The notes below the pieces were generated by a model. The model searched no databases. It had not been told where the DNA came from and saw only the letters and a program-made list of their open reading frames with translations. Made by a program: the position numbers and the translations under genes. Of a stretch of 36,733 nt of DNA, positions 20,401 to 31,069 are shown in pieces. The stretch spans positions 153,184 to 189,916 of the forward strand of contig MPNW01000279.1 of the NCBI GenBank assembly GCA_011800805.1, in the 5' to 3' direction. Origin of the DNA: Hirudo medicinalis (Eukaryota; Annelida; Clitellata; Hirudinida; Hirudinidae). Within the stretch, counting starts at the first letter, position 1; every line of letters begins with the position of its first letter.

Positions 20401-23400
20401 CATTTTGGAAGCAGAACAAGAGAAGTTAAACAATCAATTTCAAGTAAGCTGTTGTCAACTGGGATTAAACGCTGGAGGTTAGAAATCACGTTTGGAGAGT
20501 CGAATATTCAAATAGGTTTAAACTTTTTGTTTTTTTTTTTTGCAACAAATATAAAAAGGAAATAAAATAAATGGAAAATAAGTAATTAATTCCAATGCTT
20601 CCGTGATCTTGATCTGGATTGCATTAAGAAGTACTGTTGTTGATGCTTCCACTGATCTGCAATAATATCTGTGGCCATGGAGATGATCATCGTAGCAACG
20701 TGTTTTCGCGTCATTAAGGTTCATATTCGGATAAATAAAATCCTTGGTGCATTACGTAATGGATGTTGCTGGTTGCATCGGTAAACAATTAACTACTACT
20801 TTGCTTGAAACAGTTTAAAACGTAAAATCCTATTTAATTTACATAAGCAAGGAAATGTCGACAATAAAAAATAATGCCAAATGTAATAATAATACCAAAA
20901 TTAACAAAAGATATAAGATTTACATATATATATATATATATAGATATATTGTCTACGATTAAACGATTAAGTCACGGTCGTGGCAGTGTGAGGTTTATTA
21001 AGGTGTGAAAAATGTTATACCTAATATACCTAATACACCCGACACACCTCACATACCTGACACCTACCTGCCCGTGGAACTTTTCTTGACCAAGTTGTGA
21101 GATCACGATGAAGACAAAATTTGGATTCACATTTCACCTCATGAAAGACATTTTGTACTTTTCATTCTGTTCGTGTGTGATCCTTTTGGACCTTTCAAAC
21201 TTTGCAAACATCCATTCTTGTTTAATCTAATAATTTGTAATCTCTTATTTGCTGATATTTCAATTTTCGCTCGGGTAAACGACATTGGACGTCCGACTGC
21301 TTGAATAAAAAAGTACTCTGCGCTGTTCTAACGTTGTTAATTTCAATCGAAACGTTGTTATATTTTGTCAGTTTGGCCTATTGTTGTTTTTCGGCTAATT
21401 TCGAAGTCAGTATGATAAGAATACTGAGAAATTATCTCTGAGGATTGCATGAGAGGCGCTCTCGTGGAAATGACTGACTCACAAAATTGACTTAAAGGAA
21501 TGAAAAGATAGGGATTTCTGTTACAGAAAAGCTTAACGAGAACTTCAACAGATCAATGGAGCTAATGACTCGTGATCCGTCGATATCTTCAACCTCTACT
21601 TTTCTTCAGTTTTTACAATTGAAGATAACGAGAATCCCTTAACAGCTTGTCAAACCCAAGCAGAAATGAAAGAAGTCAGGTTTACTCCAGATATTGTATG
21701 AATGATCCTGCTTGGTCTTTTAATTCCTCACTGTCGAAGGGACCGGAATCCCCAACATTTAGGGCTTTAGTCACCCCTATATATAAGGAAGGTCCCACCA
21801 TCTCCTCTGCAAACAACAGGTCCATCTCAATCACATCAACCTGTTACCGTGCAGTGGAGCAGATTATTAGCCAATGGCTTATGCATCATGTAATACAACA
21901 TAAATTAATAAACAGGAATCAACACGGGTTTGTGAGTTGCTAAATACTCCTACATGGAAAGACTAAAACTTCTCAAACTTATGATCCTGGAGAAACGCCG
22001 CCTCCTGTCTGACTTAACATATTCTGGTTCAAATTACTAAATGGCTTTGCGGACTCTCCCCTGAGGCAAATCCTACTCGTCCAGGATTATCCAGGCACGA
22101 GATGGCACTATTTCAAACTTCGATGCAGTAAATTTTCGACAGACATTGCCAAATATTCTTTCTGCAATAGGATCGTTAAACCATGGAATGCACTTCCAAA
22201 TGAAATCCTGAACTCAAATACTGTTTCCCGCTTTAATGCGCTAATATGCGATTTTGACTTTAACAGTTACTTACCATGAATTTGAGTATCCTTGCTATTC
22301 GGAGCGGCTTGTGTTGTTCTCTTTTGTATGTAAATTGTACAGATATATATTATAGGTCTCAAGACCCTTTGTTGAATAAATTATGAATTACAAATTATGA
22401 ATTTATTCTTTAGTTTATTTTTATTTACTGCTTCTTACTAATATCACCTCCCGCACATTTTGTAATTAAATCTTAATTTTGCTTTTTGTCCACAATTTCT
22501 TTTACCCTTAGAAACTTTTCTCACCTTTTCATTCACAAAATGAGAACAAATGACGAGGTACTTTTCCATAAACTCTCGTTGGTTGGAATATTTATCACCC
22601 ACACCTCATTTGTCGCTTCAAAGGAGTCTCTCCTGACGTTTGTAACGTTGCATCTGCCGAGATTAAGACCAGCAGGATGTGTTGCTGGGCATTCGTCAGA
22701 TGGAATGAGATGCTCGGAGGAACTTCTTTTTAAATTCGAAATCAATGCAAATCAAGTAGATATTTCACAAGAAATTAATTTACATTGATGCATTGCATCA
22801 GTTTTCTAAACTTAGAATCACAAAGTTTCGCTGTCTAAGCAGTGGTTGCTGATTTTTAAGGAAATAATCCTTAGAAAGATTTGAATCCTTAACAGGTCGA
22901 GATGAATGCACAGTTAAATTTTGAAAGTTCAGACTACAACAGATCGTCTTAATGTCAGTGAACCAAGGAAACATGAATACGACAATGTAATTATTCAGGA
23001 ACTCCACTTAAATGCAAAACAGAAAACATTACAAGATCAACAGAAAAATTCGACTATCATGATTTGTAAAAATCTGCAAACTAATTATTTAATTATTCGA
23101 CAAATAAAAGAATTCACCATCAATTGAACGAATTCACTTTTTACAGAATGTTTTTACAGCTCGACTGTTTTTTTCCTCGACTCAATGTGAATGTGAAATT
23201 TTAATGTGAATGTATATTAACTTGAATGTATTGCAATTACAATTACAATTACAATTCAAAGTGCCAACCTTTTCGGATGCCAATGCACTGCAACAAACGA
23301 GAGCAGTACTCAAAGGCAGTGAAATAAAAATAAAAGAATGGATTTAAAAATTAAAGTGAAGTAAAACAATGAGATTTTATTTTACATAAGGTTGTTGTTT

Positions 23401-26400
23401 TAAGGCTTGTATTGTTCTTATAAATTAGGAATAATTGTGAAAAGAATGTCAATTCAGTGAATGAAGACCACATCTGAGACTCGAGATCACCTTAAGAGTT
23501 GATGGGCTGAAATGAATTGAATTGAATTCAGTGAGTCGATGGAAATATTGAGAGAATAAGAAGGACGTTCTTAGTATTTGCTTCACAGATACCAAATGAT
23601 TTGCGTTTTGTGAGTTGTGGTTTGAAATTCTTGCAAATATAAAAACACACGACATAAAACACAATCACCACAGAACGATAGACAACGAGCTTAACATCTT
23701 ATGCAGATGATTCCTCGTAACCACAGCTACAATTTAATTAACACTTCCAGGGTCCAATTATTCTGACTAATGAAATAATATTAACCTATTACGTTTGGTC
23801 ACAATTAAGATATTATAATGTACAAGTAGTCAGTTACTTCTGTTTGCAGATTACACTCCGTTAGAACACAGAACGACCAATCAATTCAGTCTAAAGTTGG
23901 TCGACATTCTTTAATTGGTTGCCATGATTTCATTTGGTCGTCATCATTTTGTAATCGCAATCTTCTTTTTGTAGATATTCTATTAACAAATAATAAATAA
24001 ATAATTGTTTTCTTCGAACCCCATGAATTACAGTTATAATATAGTGATTTGATAAATGATGCATCGTTTGCGGATATGCAGTTGATAATGAAGTCATTTG
24101 TATTCGTACGTCTCTTAAGAAAACCTTGATTTCTGTGATTGCTGAGACAATTTGATGTTCGCAGGTATGACGAACATATCAATGACCAAGCAAGACATAT
24201 GTACACAAATTCGAAGAGACTGACAGCTCCCCTGGGCAGCTCAAACAATCCTCCTCAGAGTCACTGTCGATGCACATGCGTTCTGAAACCAGATTCCTGG
24301 CACAACTCGGCAAGAAGTGGACGACGTCGCAAGGATGGACCGTCAGAGAAGAAGTGGCTGGAAGAGATGAGCAAGAACGAGGGAAGGTTCAACGCCGGTG
24401 AGATTTTGAGTGGGCCTGCCGAGTCGTTAAAACCTTCAACACCACTCCTACCATCGTCTTCTACATCGTCATTTCGAGCTTCAAATACCGCGTTGACTGA
24501 TCATAAAAACGCAAGAATTGAATCCGAAAGCCCTCAAGATTTTGGAGCTTCGAGTGAAAAACCCGTTGACGAGGAATTCCAGCAATCGCTGGACAATTTC
24601 AACCAATCAAATGTAGTTGAAAACAGCGAAACAAACCAAGGTGAAGGTCACAGAAACTTAGAGGACGTAGAGAATTATGCCACATCCTTGGATTTCAGTT
24701 CTCTCCTTCAGAATAGCGATGCCCTGAACAGGTGAGGCACAGGTGTCTTGAGAATTGATTAATTCATCCCGAGAAAATTCAATCACAATGTTCGCCATGT
24801 GCCTAAATTCCCAATCATGCAAATGTATCGTTGTTTATGCTGCATTGGCCTTGCACGGGCTTATGAAAAAGAGCAACATAGGAGAAAAAACTGAAAGTTT
24901 GTTTGGGAAAAATTAATCTCTCAAGTTTAAGAATTTCTCGAAAACTTGGGAAAAGTCCCGAGCGTGGCGTTTGTCAAAACAACTAAAAGATGTGTGAAAG
25001 TATTGATTGATGTTAATGCGAGTGAGACCTCCAATAAATTATGATTCCATTTCATTTAGAAGTTGCCAAAGGTTTTTGTGAATTTTAACCTATAAATCTG
25101 GATGGTTTTCAATGACAACTGTAAAGAAGCTATTTCAGACAGTTTCATTTAATCAGACCCTCTATTACGTTATTCCATCATTGCAAGCATCTCATGAAAT
25201 TATCGATGAAGGTGAAGGAATTGCGAAGTGGAGACAGTTTGAACAGCTGCTTCAACTATTTCATATCTCCAGTCCCTGAATTGAAATCCACCTGTTAACC
25301 TGTTATCTCAATTTTCAATCAAATATTCACGCTGTGTGCATTCATTATTTATGTCTCCAGTCTCTGAGGGAAAATTTGCACCCTAGAAAATTGGTTTTTT
25401 GCTCGTTGATTCATATGGTTACCTACCCACCCTCTTGCAAGCTCCTACTCACCTATACATCCACTCACCCATTCAATTACTCACCTACTACTCAGCGATA
25501 TTTCAGCGCAACAGCATCACCTTCTATTCTGCTTTGGAAAGTTCATTTTGAAAGCAGCACCAGGTGATTTATTGCAATACGAGGAATATAGCAAAACTCT
25601 GAAAGTTGCCACAAAAACGTGAAACTCATAAAAATTTCAGGAGACAATTTCACAGTTGAGTACAGGGAACATCCATTCAGTTCAGAGTTTGTCTATCCAA
25701 AAACATGACTGAGTGACAATTTATAATTCAATTTCATCTTTAGTTGCCCTTCAAAGGAAGCTTGGAGTAAATGTCACAAAACAATTGGCCCGGCCTTGAA
25801 CTTCACAAAGCTGCTGTTCGCTACGAAAACTTTTCTTTTCTGTCATTTATAATATAGTAATTAATGAAGTAATTTTTCTGGAAAAGTACACTGCGTGATG
25901 TAAAAATTTTCTTTGATGTGCCATCTATATATTTTGTGGCGAACATCCCTTTAATGCGAAATTAAGCGCACAATTATCAACCTTATCGACGGTCATTATC
26001 ATCATAATCGTCATCACTACCACCATCATCATCATCACCACCACCACCAAGTCACCAGCAATCAAGAATTAAGCTCAACAACCTCATCAGTGACACTTAA
26101 TGAACAACCAACAAATTGATTTATGCCATAAAATATCTTCCCGTCTCACGTTAATGTTGGTATCGGTGTAACAACATTAGCAACATTAGTAATGCACATT
26201 ATCTGTGACACAGATCTGTGACATCATCTAACATATTGTTATAACCCATGGCGCATAGTTAAATAAAATAATTAAGGAATAACTTAATTTATTGTTCCAT
26301 GGAAATATTCAATGTCTTTGATGCTTAGTCGTCAGTGACATAATAGCGCAAAAGCAGCGAAGACGAGAGCCAAGACGGTAGCCAAGACAATGCAGAATCT

Positions 26401-29400
26401 CAGACACTCGACTCGATTATTCAGTTCGACTAACTGAATACTTGCACAACAAACATAATAGTTAACTTACTGGTTTGCGGATCCCCGGTTTATTTCAATA
26501 GTAAAACATGCAAAGAGCAGCAGTGTCTAAGCCAAGATTTTAAAATTGGTCGAAGTGGGTTGGGGACAATTACATTTATCGCAAATATAATAAGAATGAA
26601 TGGAAAATGTTGAAATTAACAAATTTCACTTGAAAATAAACAGGTTACATTGATACGTCAGCGTTCAGCCCAAATCGAGTTTTCAATCAACAACATCTGC
26701 AAAATTTTGATTCCAACCGATAATTCTATCAAAATGTCTTTCTCAGATGAACAAGTATTAAAGATTCAAGTCTTCTGGATTTAATTCTTTTCTTGATTAA
26801 AGTTAATTTAGAAAAACTAATTTCTGCATTTCCTTTAGTGACTGGCAATGACCTGCAAAAATACCGGAGGCATTGTAGTCCAAAGGAATTGTGTTGTAAA
26901 CATTATTAAGTGAGGTTGTTATATAAGGAAAGCATAGACATTAGTAATTTAGTCATAGAAACTTCTTAATAAGTGAAATTACGTCGGAATTGATGTCGGA
27001 AGCTTTTCTAATCTTTCAACGGTCAATTACCCCCCGTGGCTAGGCGCATCAAATATGTCGAACTTCAACTTCGAAGATGAAAACGACGAAAACTGACTAA
27101 ATCTTTATGAATATTTTTAATTATTTCTGAAAAATATATGCTGAAAAATCATTAATTTTGCAAAGCATGCAATAACAACATTCCAAAGAATCCCATCAAC
27201 GATGTTATTTGTCGAACAAAAGCTTTATTGAAATGACAAACATTGAAGCAAGTTCCAATTTGTCACAAACCAATCTTTTGCTATTGAATTATTTTTACAA
27301 ACTTTATTTCTTGCTTTTTCATAGTTTAAACACTTGAAATAATCTTATTAATTGGGTAATAAATGCATTTTCGTTACATTAATTTTGTTCTGGAGAAGTT
27401 GAAGATTCTAGCAGAAATGACATTTAAATTATTTAAATTATTTACATAATTTAATAATTTCTTTAATTAATTAAATAATAATTAAATAATTATTTACATA
27501 ATTTAATAATTTCTTTAAATTATTTACAATAATTTAATAATTTCATTAATTTTCCAGATACGCAGGACATTGGGAAGAAAATAGGTAAACGAAAAGATCT
27601 TGAAATCTCAATTTTGATTTGCCTATAAAAATTATTTTTTTAAGTTTTCCAAGAAAACATAAATTCACACAAATCAATGCTTTGGTCAGTCTTAAATAAG
27701 TAAACGACCAAAATAAATTTAAGAAGTAAGGACACGTAACAAATGTGGCTTCTATCGTCGCTAGCAGGAACGCAACTCTCTGAGTCAGCTTAGAATCTAC
27801 TTTGTCACTTTAAAGTTACTCAAACTAATATAATTTTTTTTTTATTAATCTGAAGTAATGTAACCAAAGTGCAATTGAAAATAATCAATCAATTTTTTTT
27901 TATTATGAGATTACTTGAGTGGCGTCTAGGAATAGTGGCTGAATAGGTTGGGTTCCTGCATGCGGCAGTAATGGAAACAGTCGTAACGTGTTCGCAGCCC
28001 AGCCTGCACCGCCAGGGAGAGCCCTGGGCTAGGGGCGATATATAGATGGTGGAATGATTAAAAAGTGCGTTAAAGTCCAAATCGTCTTAGTCATGCAACG
28101 GACTTTAATCAAATAAATAAAAAGTGCCTTCATAACCTATTCCGATATGTAAGGCACTCTAAAGATAAGTTAAATATAATTAAATACGAATATATTATTT
28201 ATATTACTTGTTATTTTCACTTAATCCGGGATGAGCCGGTACTCCAGATGGTAACGATTATAATTTACGTTTATAAATTTTTTATTTATACTATATTTTT
28301 ATTTACATTATATTTATTTTATTTATTATTATTATTATTATTATTAATGTTTATTACTGTAGGATCTTTAGAACCTATAAATAAATTCAGAGGCACGTAT
28401 GTTGTTGCACTCATAAAGAAACTGATATAGAGCTTAATGAACTTCCTTATAAAATGTTTCTAACAAAGGACCTTTCTTGCTCGTTTTAAAGACTTCCGAC
28501 AATTTTTGTTCATCATATGCTCAAGCAATTTCCTTAGAACTATTTAACTTTTAAATTATTCATAATTTAAGATAATATTTTCCTATAACCGGTGTTTCTG
28601 AAACCATCTTTAATAAAAAAAAATGCTTTCAAGAAGACACAAAAGTGTGTGGAACGCGAAATTTCAAAATGCAAAAACGTAAGAAATCAGCCAGAATGAG
28701 AATGCCTAAGTAGTGAAAAAAACTTATAAATTACATCATGGGCACAATGCAGGTGACAGAAGATGGTTAAGTTAAGAATGATATTGTATGACTTTTATAA
28801 TTGTATGACGTTGTGGTCCATATAACTACCGAAAATAGTAAATAATGGCCCTGTACTTGAAAAGCTTGGGAACCACTGCACTAAATAGTATTGCCGATAT
28901 CAATGCCAATATTTTGTTTTAATGCATTGGCAATACCATTACCAATATTCACACTTTCTGACAATACTTTTTTCTTATACATTTGAAATAAAAGCAACTC
29001 AAACAATATTTAACATTTTTATACATAAATTAAGCAACAATTACAAAATTATTTGAAAGATGTTGTTATTATGCACATCTATGATTATATATTCACCATT
29101 TTGATAGATACAAAAATAGCAACATATCAAAATGTTTACTTGACTTATTTGAGCAAAGTGGTGAAAAGTTTCTGTCACTCAATGAGAATAATCTCTCCAC
29201 TGCTGGGTTAGCTGGCAATCCAGTGTTGAGGGTTATGTATAATTTGATTTATGTGGGGATATCGATTAAGAGATATCAACTCTGAAGAAATGTCAGTCAA
29301 ATATCTATCGACCTCTTCCATACCAATCTAATTTTTGTCTCTTTGTGGAAAATGTAGCAAAAAAATTGTTGAAAAATCCTATGTCATTGTCATTGGTTAA

Positions 29401-30810
29401 TCAGCTGACATTTTTTACCCAGTTTTTTTTATATCCATCCTTTAACATGGCATCTGTTCTTTTAATGTCATCATAAGCCATGCTTCATCATTGAGCCAAA
29501 ACATTTTAAAATGAGAGTGGACAACTGCTGTCAGTTGAGCATCAACGTCATTCTTATTGTCCAATTCTTCAAACCTTCTGCTTAATCCAGCTTTCAGTCC
29601 ATTAATCAAGGGTATCACTAATGTTAATGGATTTGTATCGTCTTCTAACAAAGCATTCAGTTAGATCACAATAACTGCCAATGTTGGAAGTAATTACCCT
29701 AGAATTGTAGCCTTTTCTCCTTGCAAAATGTCCAGGACGCATATTCTTTTATAAAAACTTACTGGACTGGGAGTAGAGTAACTTTCAGCTCAGCAAACAA
29801 ACTTGGTTTATCAAACTTAATTTCATCTTGGCATAATGTCCGAAAAAGTATTTATCGAAAGCGATACTCGATACCAATTCTGCTATATTAACAACCCTGA
29901 TTTTGTCTTTTTTATTTTTCACATAAGACATTTCTGATAATTCGACCAACAACATCCTCATAAAAAGCGTTACCAAATAGCACTGAATATCAAATTGCTA
30001 CCTGCATCAAGAAGATAAAAGTACAAATTCTTTTAAATTAAATTCCTTTGAAGTCAAATTATTTTCTTCTTAAAAAGTAAGTCATTTTAGGAAAATTGCA
30101 ATTTTTGCAAAAAATATTGAATAATGACAAAAAAAGATTTTAAATGATTTTTATTCTGAAAATACCAAAATATTTGTCCAGTCGCTATCCTTACCTCAAA
30201 CTGAGGGACGACATATGCTACAGACAACCATGCAAGAGAGATAAAGATTGTTGCCGCCAGTTCAATCTCTGTGACAAATCCGCCTTCATTTGCATTGACT
30301 GCTGGTTGGTCATCAAAACTATCAGATCTAGGCCTGCATAGAGACCATCATTTTTAAGTCATGTTTTTAAAGATAAACAACACAATTCCATGTGTTCTTC
30401 ATCTACTTTTAAAGAACATTTCACTATGAGTCGATGTTATTGAAAAATTGAAACATTTGATTGAAATTTTCTAATCTGTAAATTTTTTTCAAATTATAAG
30501 TATTTTAAGAATAAAATGAGTTGATTATAAATGAGCCAGACGCTCAAGACTGTCTCAAACTTTTTCTTTCAAGAGATAATTCTGTAAAAAGTCAACACTT
30601 CTTTCAAATGGAATTCTTTTTAAAGAGATTGTTTTGATTTGTAGGTATGGACAGAACTGCAAATCGGAGAAAGACTGCTGTTTGAAATTCCCTATATGTA
30701 GTCGAAGACAGGCCAAATCATCAACTTCTTCGGCAGAACCCCTGATAGTGTCAGTTGTGGAAGGAAGATGTGTCAATAAATTGCCGAAAAATGAAATAAA
30801 TTCACATTGA
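17478..30810 (+). CDS. Secreted Cys-rich precursor, possibly an ITG-like/prohormone-3-type protein; join(17478..17598,17963..18119?,24165..24731,30182..30304,30645..30810)
   Basis: Exon 1 encodes MSSNIFIFAATLVVCLFPLH, a clear signal peptide, and ends at a strong donor (G|gtgagt, phase 1). Exon 3 (188 codons) is polar, Ser/Asn-rich, with SHCRCTC and basic sites (SKR, SGRRRKD) that could be processed in the secretory pathway. Its donor ACAG|gtgagg (phase 2) fits exon 4 at tccag|T. Exon 4 ends TGC TG|gttggt and fits exon 5 at tgtag|G. Exons 4-5 encode C-x4-C-x5-CC-x5-C-x6-C-x2-C-x5-C-x5-CC-x5-C, then GRCV. The first part, C-Y-x3-C-x5-CC, matches my memory of insect prohormone-3 (ITG-like) precursors; this is unverified. 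The phase of exon 1 cannot join exon 3 directly, so at least one exon lies between (see 17963-18119). About 377 residues if that exon is right. Function unknown; extracellular or neuropeptide-like is inference. Confidence 0.65.
17599..17962 (+). other. Intron 1 of the precursor gene (if the second exon is real)
   Basis: AT-rich, starts gtgagt; no feature recognised. Confidence 0.4.
17963..18119 (+). CDS. Candidate second exon of the secreted precursor gene
   Basis: An open, GC-balanced stretch runs from 17963 to a stop at 18187. The acceptor ataag|CA (or ataagcag|TG) starts in phase 1, as exon 1 requires. The only GT in the stretch that leaves phase 2, as the 24165 exon needs, is ACAC|gtcaca at 18120. 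The predicted peptide begins VRNFECMKYFRIKAITPSRS and is plausible for a secreted polar protein. The donor is weak, and the frame stays open and coding-like for 60 bases more, so the exon end or the whole exon may be wrong. Confidence 0.35.
18120..19290 (+). other. Precursor gene intron, non-repetitive part
   Basis: Nothing beyond short A/T-rich runs. An open frame at 18327-18509 is Asn/Thr/Lys-rich and not supported. Confidence 0.5.
19291..19597. repeat. 16-bp tandem repeat, about 19 copies
   Basis: The unit taatgttgtatgacaa varies mainly at two positions (TAT/TGT and CAA/CAG). Because 16 is not a multiple of three, all three minus-strand frames are open and spell the same 16-residue peptide repeat (CHTTLLSYNIIVIQHY-like) in different phases. 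This is an artefact, not coding. Confidence 0.95.
19598..20919 (+). other. Precursor gene intron
   Basis: No gene or repeat recognised except a poly(T) run at 20527-20540. Confidence 0.5.
20922..20948. repeat. (TA)n microsatellite
   Basis: Short TA run; followed at 21019-21070 by a degenerate acctaatac/acctgacac repeat. Confidence 0.85.
20949..21539 (+). other. Precursor gene intron
   Basis: Besides the degenerate acctaatac run nothing is recognised. Confidence 0.4.
21540..22415 (+). mobile_element. Internally deleted non-LTR retrotransposon (Jockey/CR1-type reverse transcriptase)
   Basis: Three collinear plus-strand pieces are readable. About 21586-21660 gives IFNLYFSSVFTIEDNENP, the segment before the fingers of reverse transcriptase. 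21720-21943 gives FRALVTPIYKEGPTISSANN, then STCYRAVEQII and NQHGFVSC, the classic VTPIYKKG---NYRPISL and QHGF blocks. 22022-22279 is an intact 85-codon stretch with KLLNGFADSPLR and NRIVKPWNALPNEIL, ending YLP and stop. A frameshift near 22018 separates RRLLSDL from this end. The palm (FADD) motif is missing, so the catalytic core is deleted. The 3' UTR ends in repeats of AATTATG (about 22381-22405). It sits in the sense orientation in the intron before the 24165 exon. Confidence 0.8.
22416..24164 (+). other. Precursor gene intron, downstream part
   Basis: Includes (CAATTA)n at 23235-23258 and, at 23930-24003, a stretch ending in (AATA)n that looks like another retroelement 3' end, though no reverse-transcriptase residues are readable. 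An open frame at 22486-22788 is not supported by homology or splice sites. Confidence 0.4.
24165..24731 (+). CDS. Long polar exon of the secreted precursor gene
   Basis: Acceptor gatgttcgcag (ends 24164), donor AACAG|gtgagg. It encodes 188 full codons with no stop: an N-terminal part with YDEHINDQARHMYTNSKR, a three-Cys cluster CRCTC, a basic stretch RSGRRRKD, and then a Ser/Thr/Asn/Glu-rich low-complexity tail ending QNSDALN. GC content is clearly higher than the flanking introns. Confidence 0.75.
24732..25990 (+). other. Precursor gene intron (large), first part
   Basis: No gene or known repeat seen. Confidence 0.5.
25991..26050. repeat. CAT/CAC microsatellite
   Basis: Imperfect run of ATCATC, CACCAT and CACCAC units. 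Confidence 0.9.
26051..27889 (+). other. Precursor gene intron, AT-rich part
   Basis: Short direct repeats of atttaaattattta and ataatttaataatttc occupy 27421-27548; nothing else is recognised. Confidence 0.5.
27890..28130 (-). repeat. GC-rich retroposon-like block with hairpins and a minus-strand A-run
   Basis: Read on the minus strand, a GC-balanced segment of about 130 bases ends in aataaaaaaaaattg (plus 27891-27905). It holds a perfect 6-bp hairpin, CCAGGG-AGAG-CCCTGG (28012-28027), and a 9-bp inverted repeat, ttaaagtcc 28070-28078 with ggactttaa 28100-28108. The latter lies between two copies of taaaaagtgc (about 28058-28068 and 28118-28128). It may be a SINE or other short retroposon. 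No RNA polymerase III boxes were confirmed. Confidence 0.4.
28131..28588 (+). other. Precursor gene intron
   Basis: AT-rich with a short ATT run at 28323-28345 and a small GC-rich word (ccgggatgagccggtactcc) near 28226-28245 that resembles a retroelement 3' UTR. Confidence 0.4.
28589..28879. mobile_element. Candidate short non-autonomous hAT element
   Basis: The right end, read on the minus strand from 28879, is CAGTGGTTCCCAAGCTTTTC, the well-known tip sequence of many hAT transposons. At the left, ccggtgtttctgaaaccatc (from 28589) is a degraded inverted counterpart. No coding capacity between them. The flanking 8 bases do not match clearly, so only the right tip is well supported. Confidence 0.5.
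28884..29092. repeat. Subterminal repeats of the neighbouring hAT element
   Basis: ATTGCCGATATCAATGCCAATATT-like words recur as a diverged direct repeat at about 28890-28914 and 28930-28953, immediately downstream (minus sense) of the transposase relic. TATCGGTATTGG-type subterminal repeats are common in hAT elements. Confidence 0.4.
29093..29651 (-). pseudogene. ZBED-type hAT transposase, C-terminal part (relic)
   Basis: Three collinear minus-strand pieces are readable. 29651-29442 gives EDDTNPLTLVIPLINGLKAG and later HFKMFWL, matching the helical region before the hAT C-terminus. 29318-29240 gives EEVDRYLTDISSELISLNRY, the linker before the dimerisation domain. 29230-29093 gives LNTGLPANPAVERLFSLSDR, then NFSPL and FDMLLFL, and stops; this is a nearly intact dimerisation domain (NTGLP-S-AVERLFS). 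Stops and frameshifts between the pieces show the copy is dead. Sequence to about 29976 may belong to the same relic, but I cannot align it. It lies in the antisense orientation within the last large intron of the precursor gene. Confidence 0.8.
29652..30181. other. Intron sequence upstream of the hAT relic
   Basis: An open minus-strand frame (29785-29976) may be decayed transposase but shows no diagnostic motif. AT-rich thereafter up to the exon acceptor. Confidence 0.4.
30182..30304 (+). CDS. Cys-domain exon A of the secreted precursor gene
   Basis: Starts after atttgtccag with one base completing the AGT Ser codon, and encodes SRYPYLKLRDDICYRQPC and onward to ICIDC. It contains seven cysteines in the pattern C-x4-C-x5-CC-x5-C-x6-C-x2-C. 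The donor TG|gttggt (phase 2) is not strong but keeps frame with the next exon. Without splicing the frame runs only a few codons further to a TAG. Confidence 0.75.
30305..30644 (+). other. Last intron of the precursor gene
   Basis: Starts gttggt, ends ttgatttgtag; 340 bases, nothing else seen. Confidence 0.6.
30645..30810 (+). CDS. Cys-domain exon B and C-terminus of the secreted precursor gene
   Basis: Acceptor ttgatttgtag|G. It encodes WYGQNCKSEKDCCLKFPIC, a Ser-rich loop, GRCVN, and stops at TGA 30808-30810. The C-x5-CC-x5-C spacing repeats that of the preceding exon, suggesting an internal duplication of a half-domain. Confidence 0.75.
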
Positions 30811-31069
30811 AGAGATTTTCAATGCTTTAGATGCTTTGAAAGAACTGAACATGCTTCGAAAGAATGTTTTACAAAATTTTAAGAGTGCAAACCCAATTCA
30901 AAGTTATTTTAGATATTGGTATTGTCACCGATATTCATCCAATATTGTGTCAATGTTGTACATCTGTCATGATCAACATTTTTTGTCATTACTCAATAAT
31001 TTGTTATCCACATGTTGCTCAAAAATTGTTTTCGCGTTGTGATCATTAACCAAATATGAATGAAAACGA
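30811..31069. other. Convergent intergenic region
   Basis: The precursor gene (plus) and CCDC40 (minus) end tail-to-tail with only 463 bases between stop codons. The only plus-strand AATAAA nearby, 30795-30800, overlaps the precursor coding end. No clear minus-strand signal was seen for CCDC40. Confidence 0.5.

Noticed and set aside
22486..22788. 100-codon ORF downstream of the non-LTR element
   Set aside because: No ATG at its beginning, no homologue recognised, and it lies in an intron.
23886..24248. 120-codon minus-strand ORF overlapping the precursor exon
   Set aside because: It is antisense to a well-supported exon and shows no recognisable domain.
30182..30810. Dickkopf family assignment for the Cys-rich exons
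   Set aside because: The paired CC spacing and total Cys count do not fit the two colipase-fold domains of Dickkopf proteins; the ITG-like resemblance is closer, though unverified.
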